Source of the DNA: NZQO01 sp964639255 | GTDB taxonomy: Bacteria; Bacteroidota; Bacteroidia; Flavobacteriales; Flavobacteriaceae | DNA length: 64,000 nt | Direction: 5' to 3' | NCBI GenBank assembly: GCA_964639255.1 | Contig: CAZXDP010000003.1 | Span: 54,597-118,596, forward strand | In this document: one piece after another, positions 30,884-39,563 of the stretch | Numbering within the stretch: the stretch's first letter is position 1 | Layout of the letters: each line of letters opens with the position of its first letter | Made by a program: the position numbers and the translations under genes | Notes under the pieces: generated by a model | Told to the model about the DNA's origin: nothing | Database searches by the model: none | Seen by the model: only the letters and a program-made list of their open reading frames with translations

Positions 30884-33314
30884 TTATTTAGAATATTGGT
30901 GTTTCGCCTTGCTGTTAATCACATCGGTAACGGCAACTTCTCAATATTCGCTTAGCGGAACGATTACCAATGAGAACGGTGTTCCACTTGCCAACGCCGA
31001 GGTGTACCTTACCAGCTTGGGTACAAGTACCACTACCGATGCTAACGGATTGTATCGCTTCGGCTCGATTCCTGAAGGTGATCATTATTTGGTGGTGTTC
31101 ACTTTTGAATATGAAGTGGCTGAAACCGCCCTAAAGGTTGTTGGGCCTACGGTACAAGATTTTAGTTTGAAGCGACTTGTGGAGTCTTTGAGCGAGGTGG
31201 TTCTCACCAAAAGGAAAGAGCGTCGTTTTGCATTGCGCCAATTGCGACCGGTGGAGGGAACAGCAATCTACGCGGGCAAGAAGAGCGAAGTGGTACTTAT
31301 GGACAACATTACGGCCAATTTGGCTACGGGCAACGCGCGACAAATCTATTCACAGGTGGTGGGGCTCAACATTTATGAGAATAATGACGCCGGGCTCCAG
31401 CTTAATATAGGCGGTAGGGGTTTAGATCCAAACCGGTCGGCTAATTTCAACATTCGGCAAAATGGATATGATATCTCTGCCGATGTGCTAGGCTATCCAG
31501 AAAGTTATTATACGCCGCCAGCAGAAGCGCTACAGCAAATTGAAGTAATAAGGGGCGCGGCTTCCCTGCAATACGGAACACAGTTTGGAGGGTTGGTAAA
31601 TTTTAAGCTGCACGAACCTCATCCTACCAAAGAATTGGAATGGACTTCTCGCCAAACCTTGGGGAGCTACAATCTCTTCAACAGCTTTAACAGCGCAAGT
31701 GGCACGGTTGGCGATGTGGGCTATTATACCTATTTTAATTATAAGACCGGCGAAGATTTTAGGCCCAACGCTGGATTCGACAGTTACAATGCCTATGGGC
31801 ATGTTTCCTATTCCCTCTCAAATACCACAAAAATTTCGGGTGAATTTAGCTACCTGTATTATCTGGCCCAGCAACCGGGCGGATTGACTGATAGGCAGTT
31901 TGAGCAGGACCCTACCTTCAGCAACCGAACCCGCAACTGGTTCGAAATAGATTGGAAGCTCTATGCCCTGTTGCTCGAACACTCGTTCGGCGAGCGGTCC
32001 GATTTTAGCCTGAACCTATTTGCACTAGATGCAACGCGACAATCGGTCGGTTTCAGGGAGAATAGAGTATCGCAGGAAGATGATCTTAGTGCCCCGCGAG
32101 AACTTATAGTAGGAAGTTTTAGAAATTGGGGCGCCGAGGCCAGATGGTTGTCGCGCTACGATTTTGGCTCTCAGGAAAATGTGCTTTTACTGGGCGCGAA
32201 ATACTACCAAAGCAATAACGCCGAACGCCAAGGCCCAGGCACCACTGGCAGTGATGCCGATTTCAGGTTTGCGGATAGTGAATTTCCGAACTATGGCAGG
32301 CAAAGCGATTTTGAATTTCCTAATTTGAATCTAGCCTTCTTTGGAGAGCATATTTTTCAGTTTACTGAACGATTTTCGATAACGCCAGGCTTTCGAGTGG
32401 AGTACATTAAAACCCAGAGCGAAGGAACTTTTAAAGACATACGCTTTGACCTGGCGGGGAATCCTATCCTCAATGAAACCATACCCGATAACCGCACCTT
32501 CGACCGTAGCTTTATCCTACTGGGTGCCGGCCTTAGCTACAAGGCTAACCGCGCCATGGAACTTTATGCGAATTTGAGCCAGAACTATCGTTCGGTGACC
32601 TTTAATGATATTCGAATTACCAATCCCTCGCTTACCGTCGATCCCAATATATCTGATGAAGACGGATATACCGCCGATTTCGGTTTACGTGGTCGTTTTG
32701 GCGATATGCTGTCATACGACCTTGGTGCTTTCTTCCTTCGGTATCGCGATCGGCTAGGTGTGGTCATTAGGGAATTGAGTGATATTCAGGAAGAGCGTTT
32801 CCGTGGAAATATAGGCGACGCGTCTATTTATGGTTTTGAAGGATTCGCAGATTGGAACCTTTGGGGAACATTCTCGAACATCGAAAAAGTTCGGCTATCA
32901 GTTTTTGCGAATATCGCGGTAACCGATAGCGAATATACAGCCTCCGGTCAAAACAATGTAGTAGGTAACGAAGTAGAATTTATTCCGCGCATCAATTTGA
33001 AAACTGGGGTGCGATTCGGCTATGAAAATTTACTGGGAAGCCTTCAATATACGTATTTGAGCCAACAATTTACCGATGCTACCAATAGTGCACGCGATTT
33101 TGAGAGCCAAAGCGGTATCGTGGGGGAAATTCCCGCATATGATATCCTAGATCTCTCGCTAAGCTATAGTTTTAACAGGTTTCGGCTCGAAGCTGGTCTC
33201 AACAATGTGCTCAACAACAGTTATTTTGTGCGGCGAGCGTCGGGATATCCTGGTCCGGGAATCATCCCGAGTCAGCCTCGCACGTTTTATGCAGGGTTAC
33301 AGATAGTCCTGTAA
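30864..33314 (+). CDS. TonB-dependent outer-membrane receptor (FecA-like)
   Basis: An 816-residue receptor that imports a substrate across the outer membrane with energy from TonB. After the signal peptide (about residues 1-27) there is a carboxypeptidase-regulatory-like beta-sandwich (YSLSGTITNENGVPLANAEVYL). The plug follows (about residues 120-240) with GLNIYENNDAGLQLNIGGRGLDPNRS split over strands and IEVIRGAASLQYGTQFGGLVNF. The rest is a 22-strand barrel ending with an aromatic-hydrophobic strand (FYAGLQIVL). Plug similarity and neighbours (imelysin, DUF4856) point to ferric citrate or another ferric chelate. The start overlaps HTTM by about 20 bases; ATG 30861 is an equal alternative. 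Its 3' end lies three bases from the convergent Cys-rich gene. Confidence 0.93.
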   Translation: MRLKDCSYLEYWCFALLLITSVTATSQYSLSGTITNENGVPLANAEVYLTSLGTSTTTDANGLYRFGSIPEGDHYLVVFTFEYEVAETALKVVGPTVQDFSLKRLVESLSEVVLTKRKERRFALRQLRPVEGTAIYAGKKSEVVLMDNITANLATGNARQIYSQVVGLNIYENNDAGLQLNIGGRGLDPNRSANFNIRQNGYDISADVLGYPESYYTPPAEALQQIEVIRGAASLQYGTQFGGLVNFKLHEPHPTKELEWTSRQTLGSYNLFNSFNSASGTVGDVGYYTYFNYKTGEDFRPNAGFDSYNAYGHVSYSLSNTTKISGEFSYLYYLAQQPGGLTDRQFEQDPTFSNRTRNWFEIDWKLYALLLEHSFGERSDFSLNLFALDATRQSVGFRENRVSQEDDLSAPRELIVGSFRNWGAEARWLSRYDFGSQENVLLLGAKYYQSNNAERQGPGTTGSDADFRFADSEFPNYGRQSDFEFPNLNLAFFGEHIFQFTERFSITPGFRVEYIKTQSEGTFKDIRFDLAGNPILNETIPDNRTFDRSFILLGAGLSYKANRAMELYANLSQNYRSVTFNDIRITNPSLTVDPNISDEDGYTADFGLRGRFGDMLSYDLGAFFLRYRDRLGVVIRELSDIQEERFRGNIGDASIYGFEGFADWNLWGTFSNIEKVRLSVFANIAVTDSEYTASGQNNVVGNEVEFIPRINLKTGVRFGYENLLGSLQYTYLSQQFTDATNSARDFESQSGIVGEIPAYDILDLSLSYSFNRFRLEAGLNNVLNNSYFVRRASGYPGPGIIPSQPRTFYAGLQIVL

Positions 33315-33317
33315 GTT

Positions 33318-33566
33318 CTACGCATTGGCCTGTTGAGGTGCCCAAGCGGCACAGAGCATTCCTGGAGCGGCCTTGTCTGGATTCGCGCAATCGGTTTCTT
33401 CGTAGCGCGCGCAGGTAACGCAGTGGCGATCGTCTTGAAGTTGTGCTTTCATATCGAAGCTATCGCAAGTGTAATGACCACTAACCATTACCTTATGTAC
33501 CGAGCATACATTGCCCTCCATTAAATTGTCGCAGTTGTTGCAATTATGTGCAAGTCGAATTGCCAT
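33318..33566 (-). CDS. Small Cys-rich protein with duplicated zinc-finger-like module
   Basis: An 82-residue protein with eight cysteines in two equal modules: C9-x2-C12-x8-C21-x12-C34 and C49-x2-C52-x7-C60-x11-C72. Each could bind one zinc ion. There is no signal peptide. I recognise it as a type of conserved hypothetical of flavobacteria but know no function. It is a single-gene unit, convergent with the TonB receptor gene (three bases between stops, no terminator between) and divergent from guaB. A metal-binding, redox or nucleic-acid role is possible. Confidence 0.75.
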   Translation of the reverse strand: MAIRLAHNCNNCDNLMEGNVCSVHKVMVSGHYTCDSFDMKAQLQDDRHCVTCARYEETDCANPDKAAPGMLCAAWAPQQANA

Positions 33567-33691
33567 TATATTTCGTTTTTAGTTTGTAGTGAAAAGATAC
33601 GGCATCGCAATTTTAGAAACAATTTAAATTATAGCTATGCGGTGTAAGAAGACCTTTTGTTTTAGAGGTTATTTCAAGATAATGTCTCACA

Positions 33692-33721
33692 ATTTAATTG
33701 TATATTTGCACGCAATTAAAT
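33692..33721. promoter_or_regulatory. Inverted repeat ATTTAATTG-N12-CAATTAAAT around the guaB minus-7 box
   Basis: Perfect 9-bp arms at 33692-33700 and 33713-33721. The 12-base spacer begins with the minus-7 box TATATTTG (33701-33708). A third copy of ATTTAATTG lies at 33754-33762, two bases before the ATG. The layout fits a repressor operator over the promoter. Confidence 0.55.
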
Positions 33722-33764
33722 AGTAACCCCTTCCGGTTTTCTTCGGAATAAAAATTTAATTGCA

Positions 33765-35237
33765 ATGACTGCACACGATTCTAAAATTCTTGGTGAAGGC
33801 CTTACGTACGATGATGTTCTGCTGGTGCCCGCCTATTCTGAAGTTCTTCCTAGGGAAGTTTCCATTGAAACTAAATTTACACGAAATATTTCACTTAACG
33901 TGCCCATTGTCTCTGCCGCGATGGATACGGTTACCGAAAGCGCCATGGCCATTGCCATTGCCCGCGAGGGTGGCATTGGGGTGCTTCATAAAAATATGAG
34001 CATCGAGCAGCAGGCCGCCGAGGTGCGAAAGGTAAAACGGGCAGAAAGCGGCATGATTATAGACCCTGTAACCTTACCGAAAACCGCAACCGTTGGCGAT
34101 GCCCAGGCAACGATGAAGGAATATAGTATCGGTGGGATACCCATTATCGACGATGCCCAAAAGCTGATCGGAATCGTGACCAATCGCGATCTACGTTTCG
34201 AGAAAAACTACAGCAGGCCGCTTTCCGAGGTAATGACGTCCACCAACCTTGTTACTGTAGAAAAGGGTACTTCCCTCAAAGATGCAGAGATTATTTTACA
34301 AGAGAACAAAATTGAAAAATTACCAGTGGTAGACGACGATGGTAAGTTGCTGGGCCTTATAACCTTCCGCGATATTACCAAGATGACCAAAAAACCAATG
34401 GCTAACAAGGATGAATATGGCCGATTACGAGTAGCGGCAGCGCTTGGCGTGACGGTCGATGCGGTAGAAAGGGCAGAAGCTCTGGTACATGCCCAAGTGG
34501 ACGCAGTAATCATCGATACTGCCCACGGCCACACCCAGGGGGTTGTTTCTGTACTGAAAAAGGTAAAAGAAGCTTTTCCCCAATTAGATGTAGTAGTGGG
34601 CAACATCGCTACTCCTGAAGCTGCCAAATATTTGGTCGATGCCGGGGCCGATGCTGTAAAGGTGGGAATTGGCCCAGGTTCCATCTGTACAACGCGTGTG
34701 GTGGCCGGTGTTGGATTTCCGCAGTTCTCGGCGGTACTCGAAGTCGCAGCTGCTATTAAAGGATCGGGGGTGCCGGTCATTGCCGATGGTGGCATTCGCT
34801 ACACAGGCGACATACCCAAGGCGATTGCCGCGGGTGCCGACTGTGTGATGCTTGGCTCTTTGCTCGCAGGCACCAAGGAATCTCCCGGGGAAACCATTAT
34901 CTACGAAGGTAGAAAATTTAAATCGTACCGCGGAATGGGCTCTGTCGAAGCTATGAAGCAAGGTTCGAAGGATCGCTATTTCCAAGATGTGGAAGACGAT
35001 ATAAAAAAGCTAGTTCCCGAAGGTATTGTAGGGCGCGTCGCGTATAAAGGGGAATTGGTTGAAAGTATGACGCAGTTTATTGGAGGGCTTCGTGCCGGTA
35101 TGGGCTATTGTGGCGCCAAGGATATAGATACGTTGAAAAACGAGGGGAAATTTGTTAAGATAACGTTCTCTGGCATTACAGAGAGCCATCCTCACGACGT
35201 GACCATTACCAAAGAGGCGCCCAACTATTCTCGATAG
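33765..35237 (+). CDS. guaB: IMP dehydrogenase
   Basis: Oxidises IMP to XMP with NAD, the entry step to guanine nucleotides, and so feeds GuaA encoded at 8230-9759. The 490-residue protein has the barrel start GLTYDDVLLVPAYSEVLP, VSAAMDTVTE, a tandem CBS pair (about residues 95-205) and DAVIIDTAHGHTQGV. The catalytic Cys lies in GIGPGSICTTR, the Gly-rich phosphate site in ADGGIRYTGD, and the flap in SYRGMGSVEAM. Length and motifs are normal. It is a single-gene unit closed by a strong terminator. The ATTTAATTG repeats upstream suggest repression by an unidentified factor. Confidence 0.98.
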   Translation: MTAHDSKILGEGLTYDDVLLVPAYSEVLPREVSIETKFTRNISLNVPIVSAAMDTVTESAMAIAIAREGGIGVLHKNMSIEQQAAEVRKVKRAESGMIIDPVTLPKTATVGDAQATMKEYSIGGIPIIDDAQKLIGIVTNRDLRFEKNYSRPLSEVMTSTNLVTVEKGTSLKDAEIILQENKIEKLPVVDDDGKLLGLITFRDITKMTKKPMANKDEYGRLRVAAALGVTVDAVERAEALVHAQVDAVIIDTAHGHTQGVVSVLKKVKEAFPQLDVVVGNIATPEAAKYLVDAGADAVKVGIGPGSICTTRVVAGVGFPQFSAVLEVAAAIKGSGVPVIADGGIRYTGDIPKAIAAGADCVMLGSLLAGTKESPGETIIYEGRKFKSYRGMGSVEAMKQGSKDRYFQDVEDDIKKLVPEGIVGRVAYKGELVESMTQFIGGLRAGMGYCGAKDIDTLKNEGKFVKITFSGITESHPHDVTITKEAPNYSR

Positions 35238-35252
35238 GAACTTTATTATAAA

Positions 35253-35289
35253 AAAAACCACTTCGAAAGGAGGTGGTTTTTTTTTATGA
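35253..35289. terminator. Bidirectional intrinsic terminator after guaB
   Basis: The stem AAACCACTTC / GGAGGTGGTTT (one G-T pair) is followed by nine T on the plus strand. A-run on the left gives T on the minus strand, so it also ends the OmpH-like transcript. Confidence 0.85.
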
Positions 35290-35303
35290 ATAGCTATTAT
35301 GAC

Positions 35304-35807
35304 TTAATTTGTGGGAACCGTAATGCCCATTTCCTTTAGTACGGCATTCGATAGGTCGTGCGCAGGTTCAAAATAAGCCACCCCATTATCTAACGTAAGA
35401 ACTTGCGTATACCCCTGGGTCTTCGCAACCTTTTCCAGCGCCGTGCCAACCTGTTGGTAGAGCGGCTGCATAAGTTCCTCTTGCTTTAACGAAATAAGTT
35501 GGGCGCCATTTTGGCGAAATTTCGTTATATCACTTTCGGCCGTGATTATTTCGGTTTGCTTTTCTTTTTTAACAGCATCGGTAAGGGTAGCCTCGTTCGT
35601 ATTGTACGTTTCTACCATCGACTTATATGCATCGACTTTCTTTTTAAGATCTGCCTCCAATTCTTGGCTATAGGTGTCTACCTCTTTTTGTACCTCAACT
35701 AATGCCGGCATATTTCCCAACACGTAGTCAATGTCGATAGTCCCTGTCTTGGTTTGCGACCAAGCTGTAATGCAAAATAATAGAAAAATGACGTGTAAAA
35801 ATTTCAT
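35304..35807 (-). CDS. OmpH/Skp-family periplasmic chaperone
   Basis: A 167-residue exported protein. The signal peptide ends AWSQ (about residue 18). It then has the family pattern: IDIDYVLGNMPALVEVQKEVDTYSQEL, a long charged coiled coil (about residues 35-110, the tentacle of Skp) and PLYQQVGTALEKVAKTQGYTQVLT closing the body. Skp-like proteins hold unfolded outer-membrane proteins in the periplasm. ATG 35807 (MKFLHVIFLLF) is chosen over the ATG at 35840 because it gives a proper signal peptide. It stands alone and not beside bamA, so it may be an additional family member. Confidence 0.9.
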   Translation of the reverse strand: MKFLHVIFLLFCITAWSQTKTGTIDIDYVLGNMPALVEVQKEVDTYSQELEADLKKKVDAYKSMVETYNTNEATLTDAVKKEKQTEIITAESDITKFRQNGAQLISLKQEELMQPLYQQVGTALEKVAKTQGYTQVLTLDNGVAYFEPAHDLSNAVLKEMGITVPTN

Positions 35808-35887
35808 AAGCTTTTTGTTTTGTGGCGCAATAATACGCAATTTAACCTAAGACGACAACAAAACTAAGGTATTACACCCTCTCCAGG

Positions 35888-36127
35888 CTATGTTGGGATA
35901 GAACGCCCGCGATTGGGTTTTAACCGTTCCCGAAGCGTTTCTAAGTGGTGCTTTTCTACGATAAGAAATGCAATATGATGCATAGGCGTTAGCATTTCTA
36001 CGCCACATTGGGTGTCGCCAAGCGATTCGTTGCGGGCGTATTCCTCTAGGTGCTTAGCGTGGTGCTGGGCTATCGGTTCGGCATTGGGACCTCTAAAGTC
36101 CCATATTAACTTAATTTTTTCCATCAT
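35888..36127 (-). CDS. Conserved hypothetical small protein
   Basis: A 79-residue cytoplasmic protein not assigned to a named family. It begins MMEKIKLIWDFRGPNAEPIAQHHAKHL and has several His residues (QHHAKH, MHHIAF, EKHH), giving it possible metal-binding character. The last part is basic (LRERLKPNRGR). The start overlaps the SRPBCC stop by four bases (ATGA), so it is translated together with that gene. It resembles short flavobacterial conserved hypotheticals that follow SRPBCC genes. Function unknown. Confidence 0.75.
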   Translation of the reverse strand: MMEKIKLIWDFRGPNAEPIAQHHAKHLEEYARNESLGDTQCGVEMLTPMHHIAFLIVEKHHLETLRERLKPNRGRSIPT

Positions 36128-36582
36128 GTAGTTGTCGCTACAGAGGTGCCCTTTTCAACAAAATTCTTGAAATCGGTCAAATATTTTTTGGATTGTTTCT
36201 TAAAGGCTCCCGGCATAAGCCAACCCATAAGTTTCATACCAAATCCCGAAAACTGAAATTCACTTTCAGAAATCCAGCGAGTGGTATTGGGCCCCGATTC
36301 TTGGAAATAGTTTTCCTGTATGTTATGTACTCCTTTGGTATCGTACGTCGCGTGGAATTCGGTGGGAAACTTATTTTTTATAATAGTTTCAACCATTACG
36401 ATGTTGCGGCTGCCCATTTCATATTCAAGTTCCATTCGTGCCCCTTCCTTTCCCGGAGTACCGTTTAGAATTTTGTACCGAACCAGTCCGCGTTGCCAAT
36501 GTTTCATATTCTCTGGGTTATCCAACTTTCGGATAACCTCTTCACGGGGGGCGTTAATAGTAATCTCGGTAGTGTATTTCAT
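36124..36582 (-). CDS. SRPBCC-family (START-like) protein
   Basis: A 152-residue cytoplasmic protein with the helix-grip fold of the SRPBCC superfamily. It begins KYTTEITINAPREEVIRKLDN, followed by NMKHWQRGLVRYKILNGTPG, strands with the pattern RMELEYEMGSRNIVMVETI, and a long C-terminal helix (FKKQSKKYLTDFKNFVEKG). Such proteins bind hydrophobic ligands. ATG 36582 is preferred to the ATG at 36612 because it starts directly at the fold. It is coupled to the small hypothetical by an ATGA overlap. Ligand unknown. Confidence 0.88.
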   Translation of the reverse strand: MKYTTEITINAPREEVIRKLDNPENMKHWQRGLVRYKILNGTPGKEGARMELEYEMGSRNIVMVETIIKNKFPTEFHATYDTKGVHNIQENYFQESGPNTTRWISESEFQFSGFGMKLMGWLMPGAFKKQSKKYLTDFKNFVEKGTSVATTT

Positions 36583-36685
36583 CTTTTTAATACCAGTTGG
36601 TTGATGTGGCAAGGTACGTATTTTTTAGCTATTTTATGGGAGACGGAAACACTATGCACTGCGTAAATACGTTACCTAAACAAGC

Positions 36686-36715
36686 TTGTGTAACAGAGTG
36701 TTTTTATTATTTTTG
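36686..36715 (+). promoter_or_regulatory. Promoter TTG-N19-TATTTTTG of the folding-factor operon
   Basis: A minus-33 TTG at 36686-36688 and a perfect minus-7 box at 36708-36715. The ATG follows 35 bases later. Confidence 0.7.
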
Positions 36716-36750
36716 CTTCGCTTTTACATAAACCATTAAAATTTCGTTCA

Positions 36751-38709
36751 ATGAACCATAAAGTTGTATCTCTTTGTGCAGTATTATTGCTAGGCTTGGC
36801 AGGTTTTGCACAGAAAAAAAGTGATGTGCTTCTAACCATTGCCAACGAACCGGTTGGTGTTTCTGAATTTAAACGGGTGTACCAAAAAAACTTAGACCTG
36901 GTTCAAGATGAATCTCAAAAGAGCGTACAGGGCTATCTCGATTTATTTATCGACTACCGGCTTAAGCTGGCCGAGGCATATGCCCAAAATCTCCACGAGA
37001 CAACGGAGTATAAAAAAGAGTTCTCGAAATACCAGGTACAGCTCTCTCGCAACTATATTTTTGAGGACAAGGTTACCGAAGAGCTTGTACAAGAGGCCTA
37101 TCAGCGCGGATTGGAAGAAATAAGAGCATCGCACATTCTCATACAAGTTGGGTACGATGCGGTTCCGCAGGATACCCTTCAGGCCTATAACAAGATTAAG
37201 TCTATAAGAGAGAAAGCCGTGGCCGGAGCCGATTTCAACGAATTGGCAAAAAAATATAGCGAAGAACCGGGAGCAAGTGAGCGCGGGAGCGATTTGGGGT
37301 ACTTTTCGGTTTTTTCCATGGTGTATCCATTTGAGACGGCGGCCTACGAAACAGAGGTAGGCGAGGTTAGCGACATTGTGCGAACACAATTTGGCTACCA
37401 TATTTTAAAGGTGCTCGACCGCAGGGAACGATCTCCGCAAATTACCGTGTCACATATTATGATAAGTGACAACAAGGAAGCCCGTACCTTCGATCCCAAA
37501 GAGCGTATCCACGAAATATATTCCCTCTTGCAGCAAGGAAAGGCCTTTGAGGATTTGGCCCAGCAATATTCAGAAGATAAAGGATCGGCGCAGCGCGGCG
37601 GGAAACTCACCCGTTTCTCGAGGGGCGACTTACGCTCTAAGGCGTTCGAGGAGGTCGCCTATTCATTGCAGCAGCCAGGAGCAGTTTCAGAGCCTTTCCA
37701 ATCGGAATTTGGCTGGCACATCATCCGGCTCGAGGAACGGCACGCCCTGCCCACCTTCGTGGAACGCCGGGAGAATATAGAAAAACGGGTAAAACAAGGG
37801 GAGCGCTCTAAAATTGTGACCAGTGCAGTTAATTCAAAAATAAAGGAAAAATATGGCTTTGAAGAAGGCGAAGATTTTATCGGTTTTTTCAAAAATTATC
37901 TTTCAGACGAAGTTTTGAACAGACGTTGGAAGTATGACACGATTCCCGCAAGTGATAACAAGGTGCTATTCAGCATAGGATCACGTGACGTTTACTATAA
38001 CGATTTTGCGCAATATATTGAGGAGAGACAGCGTCGCATTCAAATCCCCGCTAGCAAGGAGGTGTTACTTCACGAAATGTACAACGAATTTGAGACAAAG
38101 GCTTTGAAGGATTATTTTCAGGATCAATTGGAGTTTGAGAATGAAGAGTATGCCGCGGTGATAAGCGAATATCGAAACGGCCTGCTCATATTTGATTTGA
38201 TGGAACGCAATGTTTGGGATGTTGCAAAAAACGACTCTCTGGGCCTTGAAAAATTCTATGAAAATCATAAAAATAACTATACCTGGAAAGAACGGGTCGA
38301 GGCAGTTATCGTGAACGTGAACGATGCGGTACTTGCCAGCCAAGTTCGTAACGCCCTTGAAGAGGGGGAGAGTGTGCAGGCCGTTAAAGAACGATTTGAT
38401 GCAAACGAGAAAGCGAAAATTTTGTTGAGCGAAGGAGTGTACGAAATTGGACATAGCAAATTGCCAGAGCAGTTTACTCCTTCCGTAGGTGTTAGTGATA
38501 TCTATGCGGCCAATGGAGTCTATACCATCTTGGTAGTCGAAAAAATTATCCCGCCAGCTGTAAAGAAACTTGATGTGGTACGCGGCAAGGTAATGAGCGA
38601 TTACCAGAACCATTTGGAAGAGGAGTGGCTGCAATCGCTCCGTGAAAAGTATACGATAGAGGTAAACAAGAAGGCACTCAAAAAAATCAAAAAGGAATTT
38701 CAGTCGTAA
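36751..38709 (+). CDS. Periplasmic peptidyl-prolyl isomerase with two parvulin domains
   Basis: A 652-residue exported foldase. Signal peptide about residues 1-20 (ending GFAQ). A SurA-type N-terminal helical region (residues 25-125) comes first. The first parvulin domain (about 125-230) has RASHILIQV, DFNELAKKYSEEPGASERGSDLG and FGYHILKV. The second (about 230-335) has TVSHIMIS, FEDLAQQYSEDKGSAQRGGKL and FGWHIIRLEER. A long C-terminal helical region of about 300 residues follows. It probably assists folding of outer-membrane proteins. It is the first of three adjacent folding genes; its stop overlaps the next start by one base (TAATG). Confidence 0.93.
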   Translation: MNHKVVSLCAVLLLGLAGFAQKKSDVLLTIANEPVGVSEFKRVYQKNLDLVQDESQKSVQGYLDLFIDYRLKLAEAYAQNLHETTEYKKEFSKYQVQLSRNYIFEDKVTEELVQEAYQRGLEEIRASHILIQVGYDAVPQDTLQAYNKIKSIREKAVAGADFNELAKKYSEEPGASERGSDLGYFSVFSMVYPFETAAYETEVGEVSDIVRTQFGYHILKVLDRRERSPQITVSHIMISDNKEARTFDPKERIHEIYSLLQQGKAFEDLAQQYSEDKGSAQRGGKLTRFSRGDLRSKAFEEVAYSLQQPGAVSEPFQSEFGWHIIRLEERHALPTFVERRENIEKRVKQGERSKIVTSAVNSKIKEKYGFEEGEDFIGFFKNYLSDEVLNRRWKYDTIPASDNKVLFSIGSRDVYYNDFAQYIEERQRRIQIPASKEVLLHEMYNEFETKALKDYFQDQLEFENEEYAAVISEYRNGLLIFDLMERNVWDVAKNDSLGLEKFYENHKNNYTWKERVEAVIVNVNDAVLASQVRNALEEGESVQAVKERFDANEKAKILLSEGVYEIGHSKLPEQFTPSVGVSDIYAANGVYTILVVEKIIPPAVKKLDVVRGKVMSDYQNHLEEEWLQSLREKYTIEVNKKALKKIKKEFQS

Positions 38710-39563
38710 TGGCAAAATACGTCGCGATAGCACTTGTAGCCATTATCTTGGTTTCCTGCGACTATTTTCGCAACGATACCGAGGCGGCTCCCGTGGCGCG
38801 CGTAAACGATACTTACCTGTACCAGGAAGATATTGCCAAGTTAATTTCAGAAAACACCACGCCAGAGGACAGCGCCCAGATAGTCAACAATTACATTACG
38901 CGTTGGGCGACCCAGCAATTGCTTATAGACCAGGCAAAACTGAATCTGTCTCAAGAAAATCTAGATACCTACGATAAGTTGGTTCTGGAATACAAAAACG
39001 ATCTTTACACCGAAGCCTATAAAAACAGTATCGTGGCACGGGAATTGGACAGTACGATTTCTGAATATGAATACCAGTCGTTCTACCAAGAGAACAAAGA
39101 TAATTTTAAGCTGAACGACGAACTGCTCAAAGTGCGTTTTGTGGCCCTTCCACTAGACTATAATAACATTGTGCAGGCAAGGGAGATGTTAAGGCGTTTT
39201 AATGAAAAAGACCAGCAGGGATTGAACGAGCTTAGCATTCAGTTTAAATCGTATAATTTCAACGATTCCACGTGGGTAAAAAAGGATGCGCTGGTAGAGA
39301 CCTTGCCTGTGCTGACAGGTGAGGGAGACCAAATTTTAAATAAATCGAATTTTGCCCAGTTGCAAGATTCATTAGGGGTATATTTGATGAAGGTTGAAGA
39401 TGTGCTAAAACCGAATGATATCGCGCCACTCTCTTATGTGCGCCCAACCATCGAGCAAATAATTTTGAACAAACGGAAGCTCGAGCTATTACGAAAATTA
39501 GAAAAAGATATTACTAGAGATGCAATTGAGAACAAGAATTTTGAAATCTATAACGAGAAGTAG
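38709..39563 (+). CDS. SurA-N-like lipoprotein, parvulin-related chaperone without PPIase signature
   Basis: A 284-residue lipoprotein (signal peptide ending LVSC, Cys17). It begins after the lipid anchor with ARVNDTYLYQEDIAKLI, the typical SurA/PpiC N-terminal strand and helix. Helices rich in E, Q and K follow. The C-terminal half aligns in layout with a parvulin domain but lacks the HIL motif and the GGDLG motif, so catalytic isomerase activity is doubtful. It may be a chaperone subunit only. It is coupled by a one-base overlap to the preceding isomerase and overlaps the next gene by 44 bases, so the three are made together. Confidence 0.8.
   Translation: MAKYVAIALVAIILVSCDYFRNDTEAAPVARVNDTYLYQEDIAKLISENTTPEDSAQIVNNYITRWATQQLLIDQAKLNLSQENLDTYDKLVLEYKNDLYTEAYKNSIVARELDSTISEYEYQSFYQENKDNFKLNDELLKVRFVALPLDYNNIVQAREMLRRFNEKDQQGLNELSIQFKSYNFNDSTWVKKDALVETLPVLTGEGDQILNKSNFAQLQDSLGVYLMKVEDVLKPNDIAPLSYVRPTIEQIILNKRKLELLRKLEKDITRDAIENKNFEIYNEK

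Noticed and set aside
33722..33764. Purine riboswitch in the guaB leader
   Set aside because: Only a weak 5-bp hairpin (TTCCG/CGGAA) is present; none of the conserved three-way-junction elements are seen.
34208..34795. 195-codon minus-strand ORF inside guaB
   Set aside because: Long only because of guaB codon bias; Ser/Thr/Ala-rich translation with no family.
38065..38733. 222-codon minus-strand ORF inside the first parvulin gene
   Set aside because: Antisense shadow with low-complexity Phe/Leu composition; both flanks are covered by coupled plus-strand genes.
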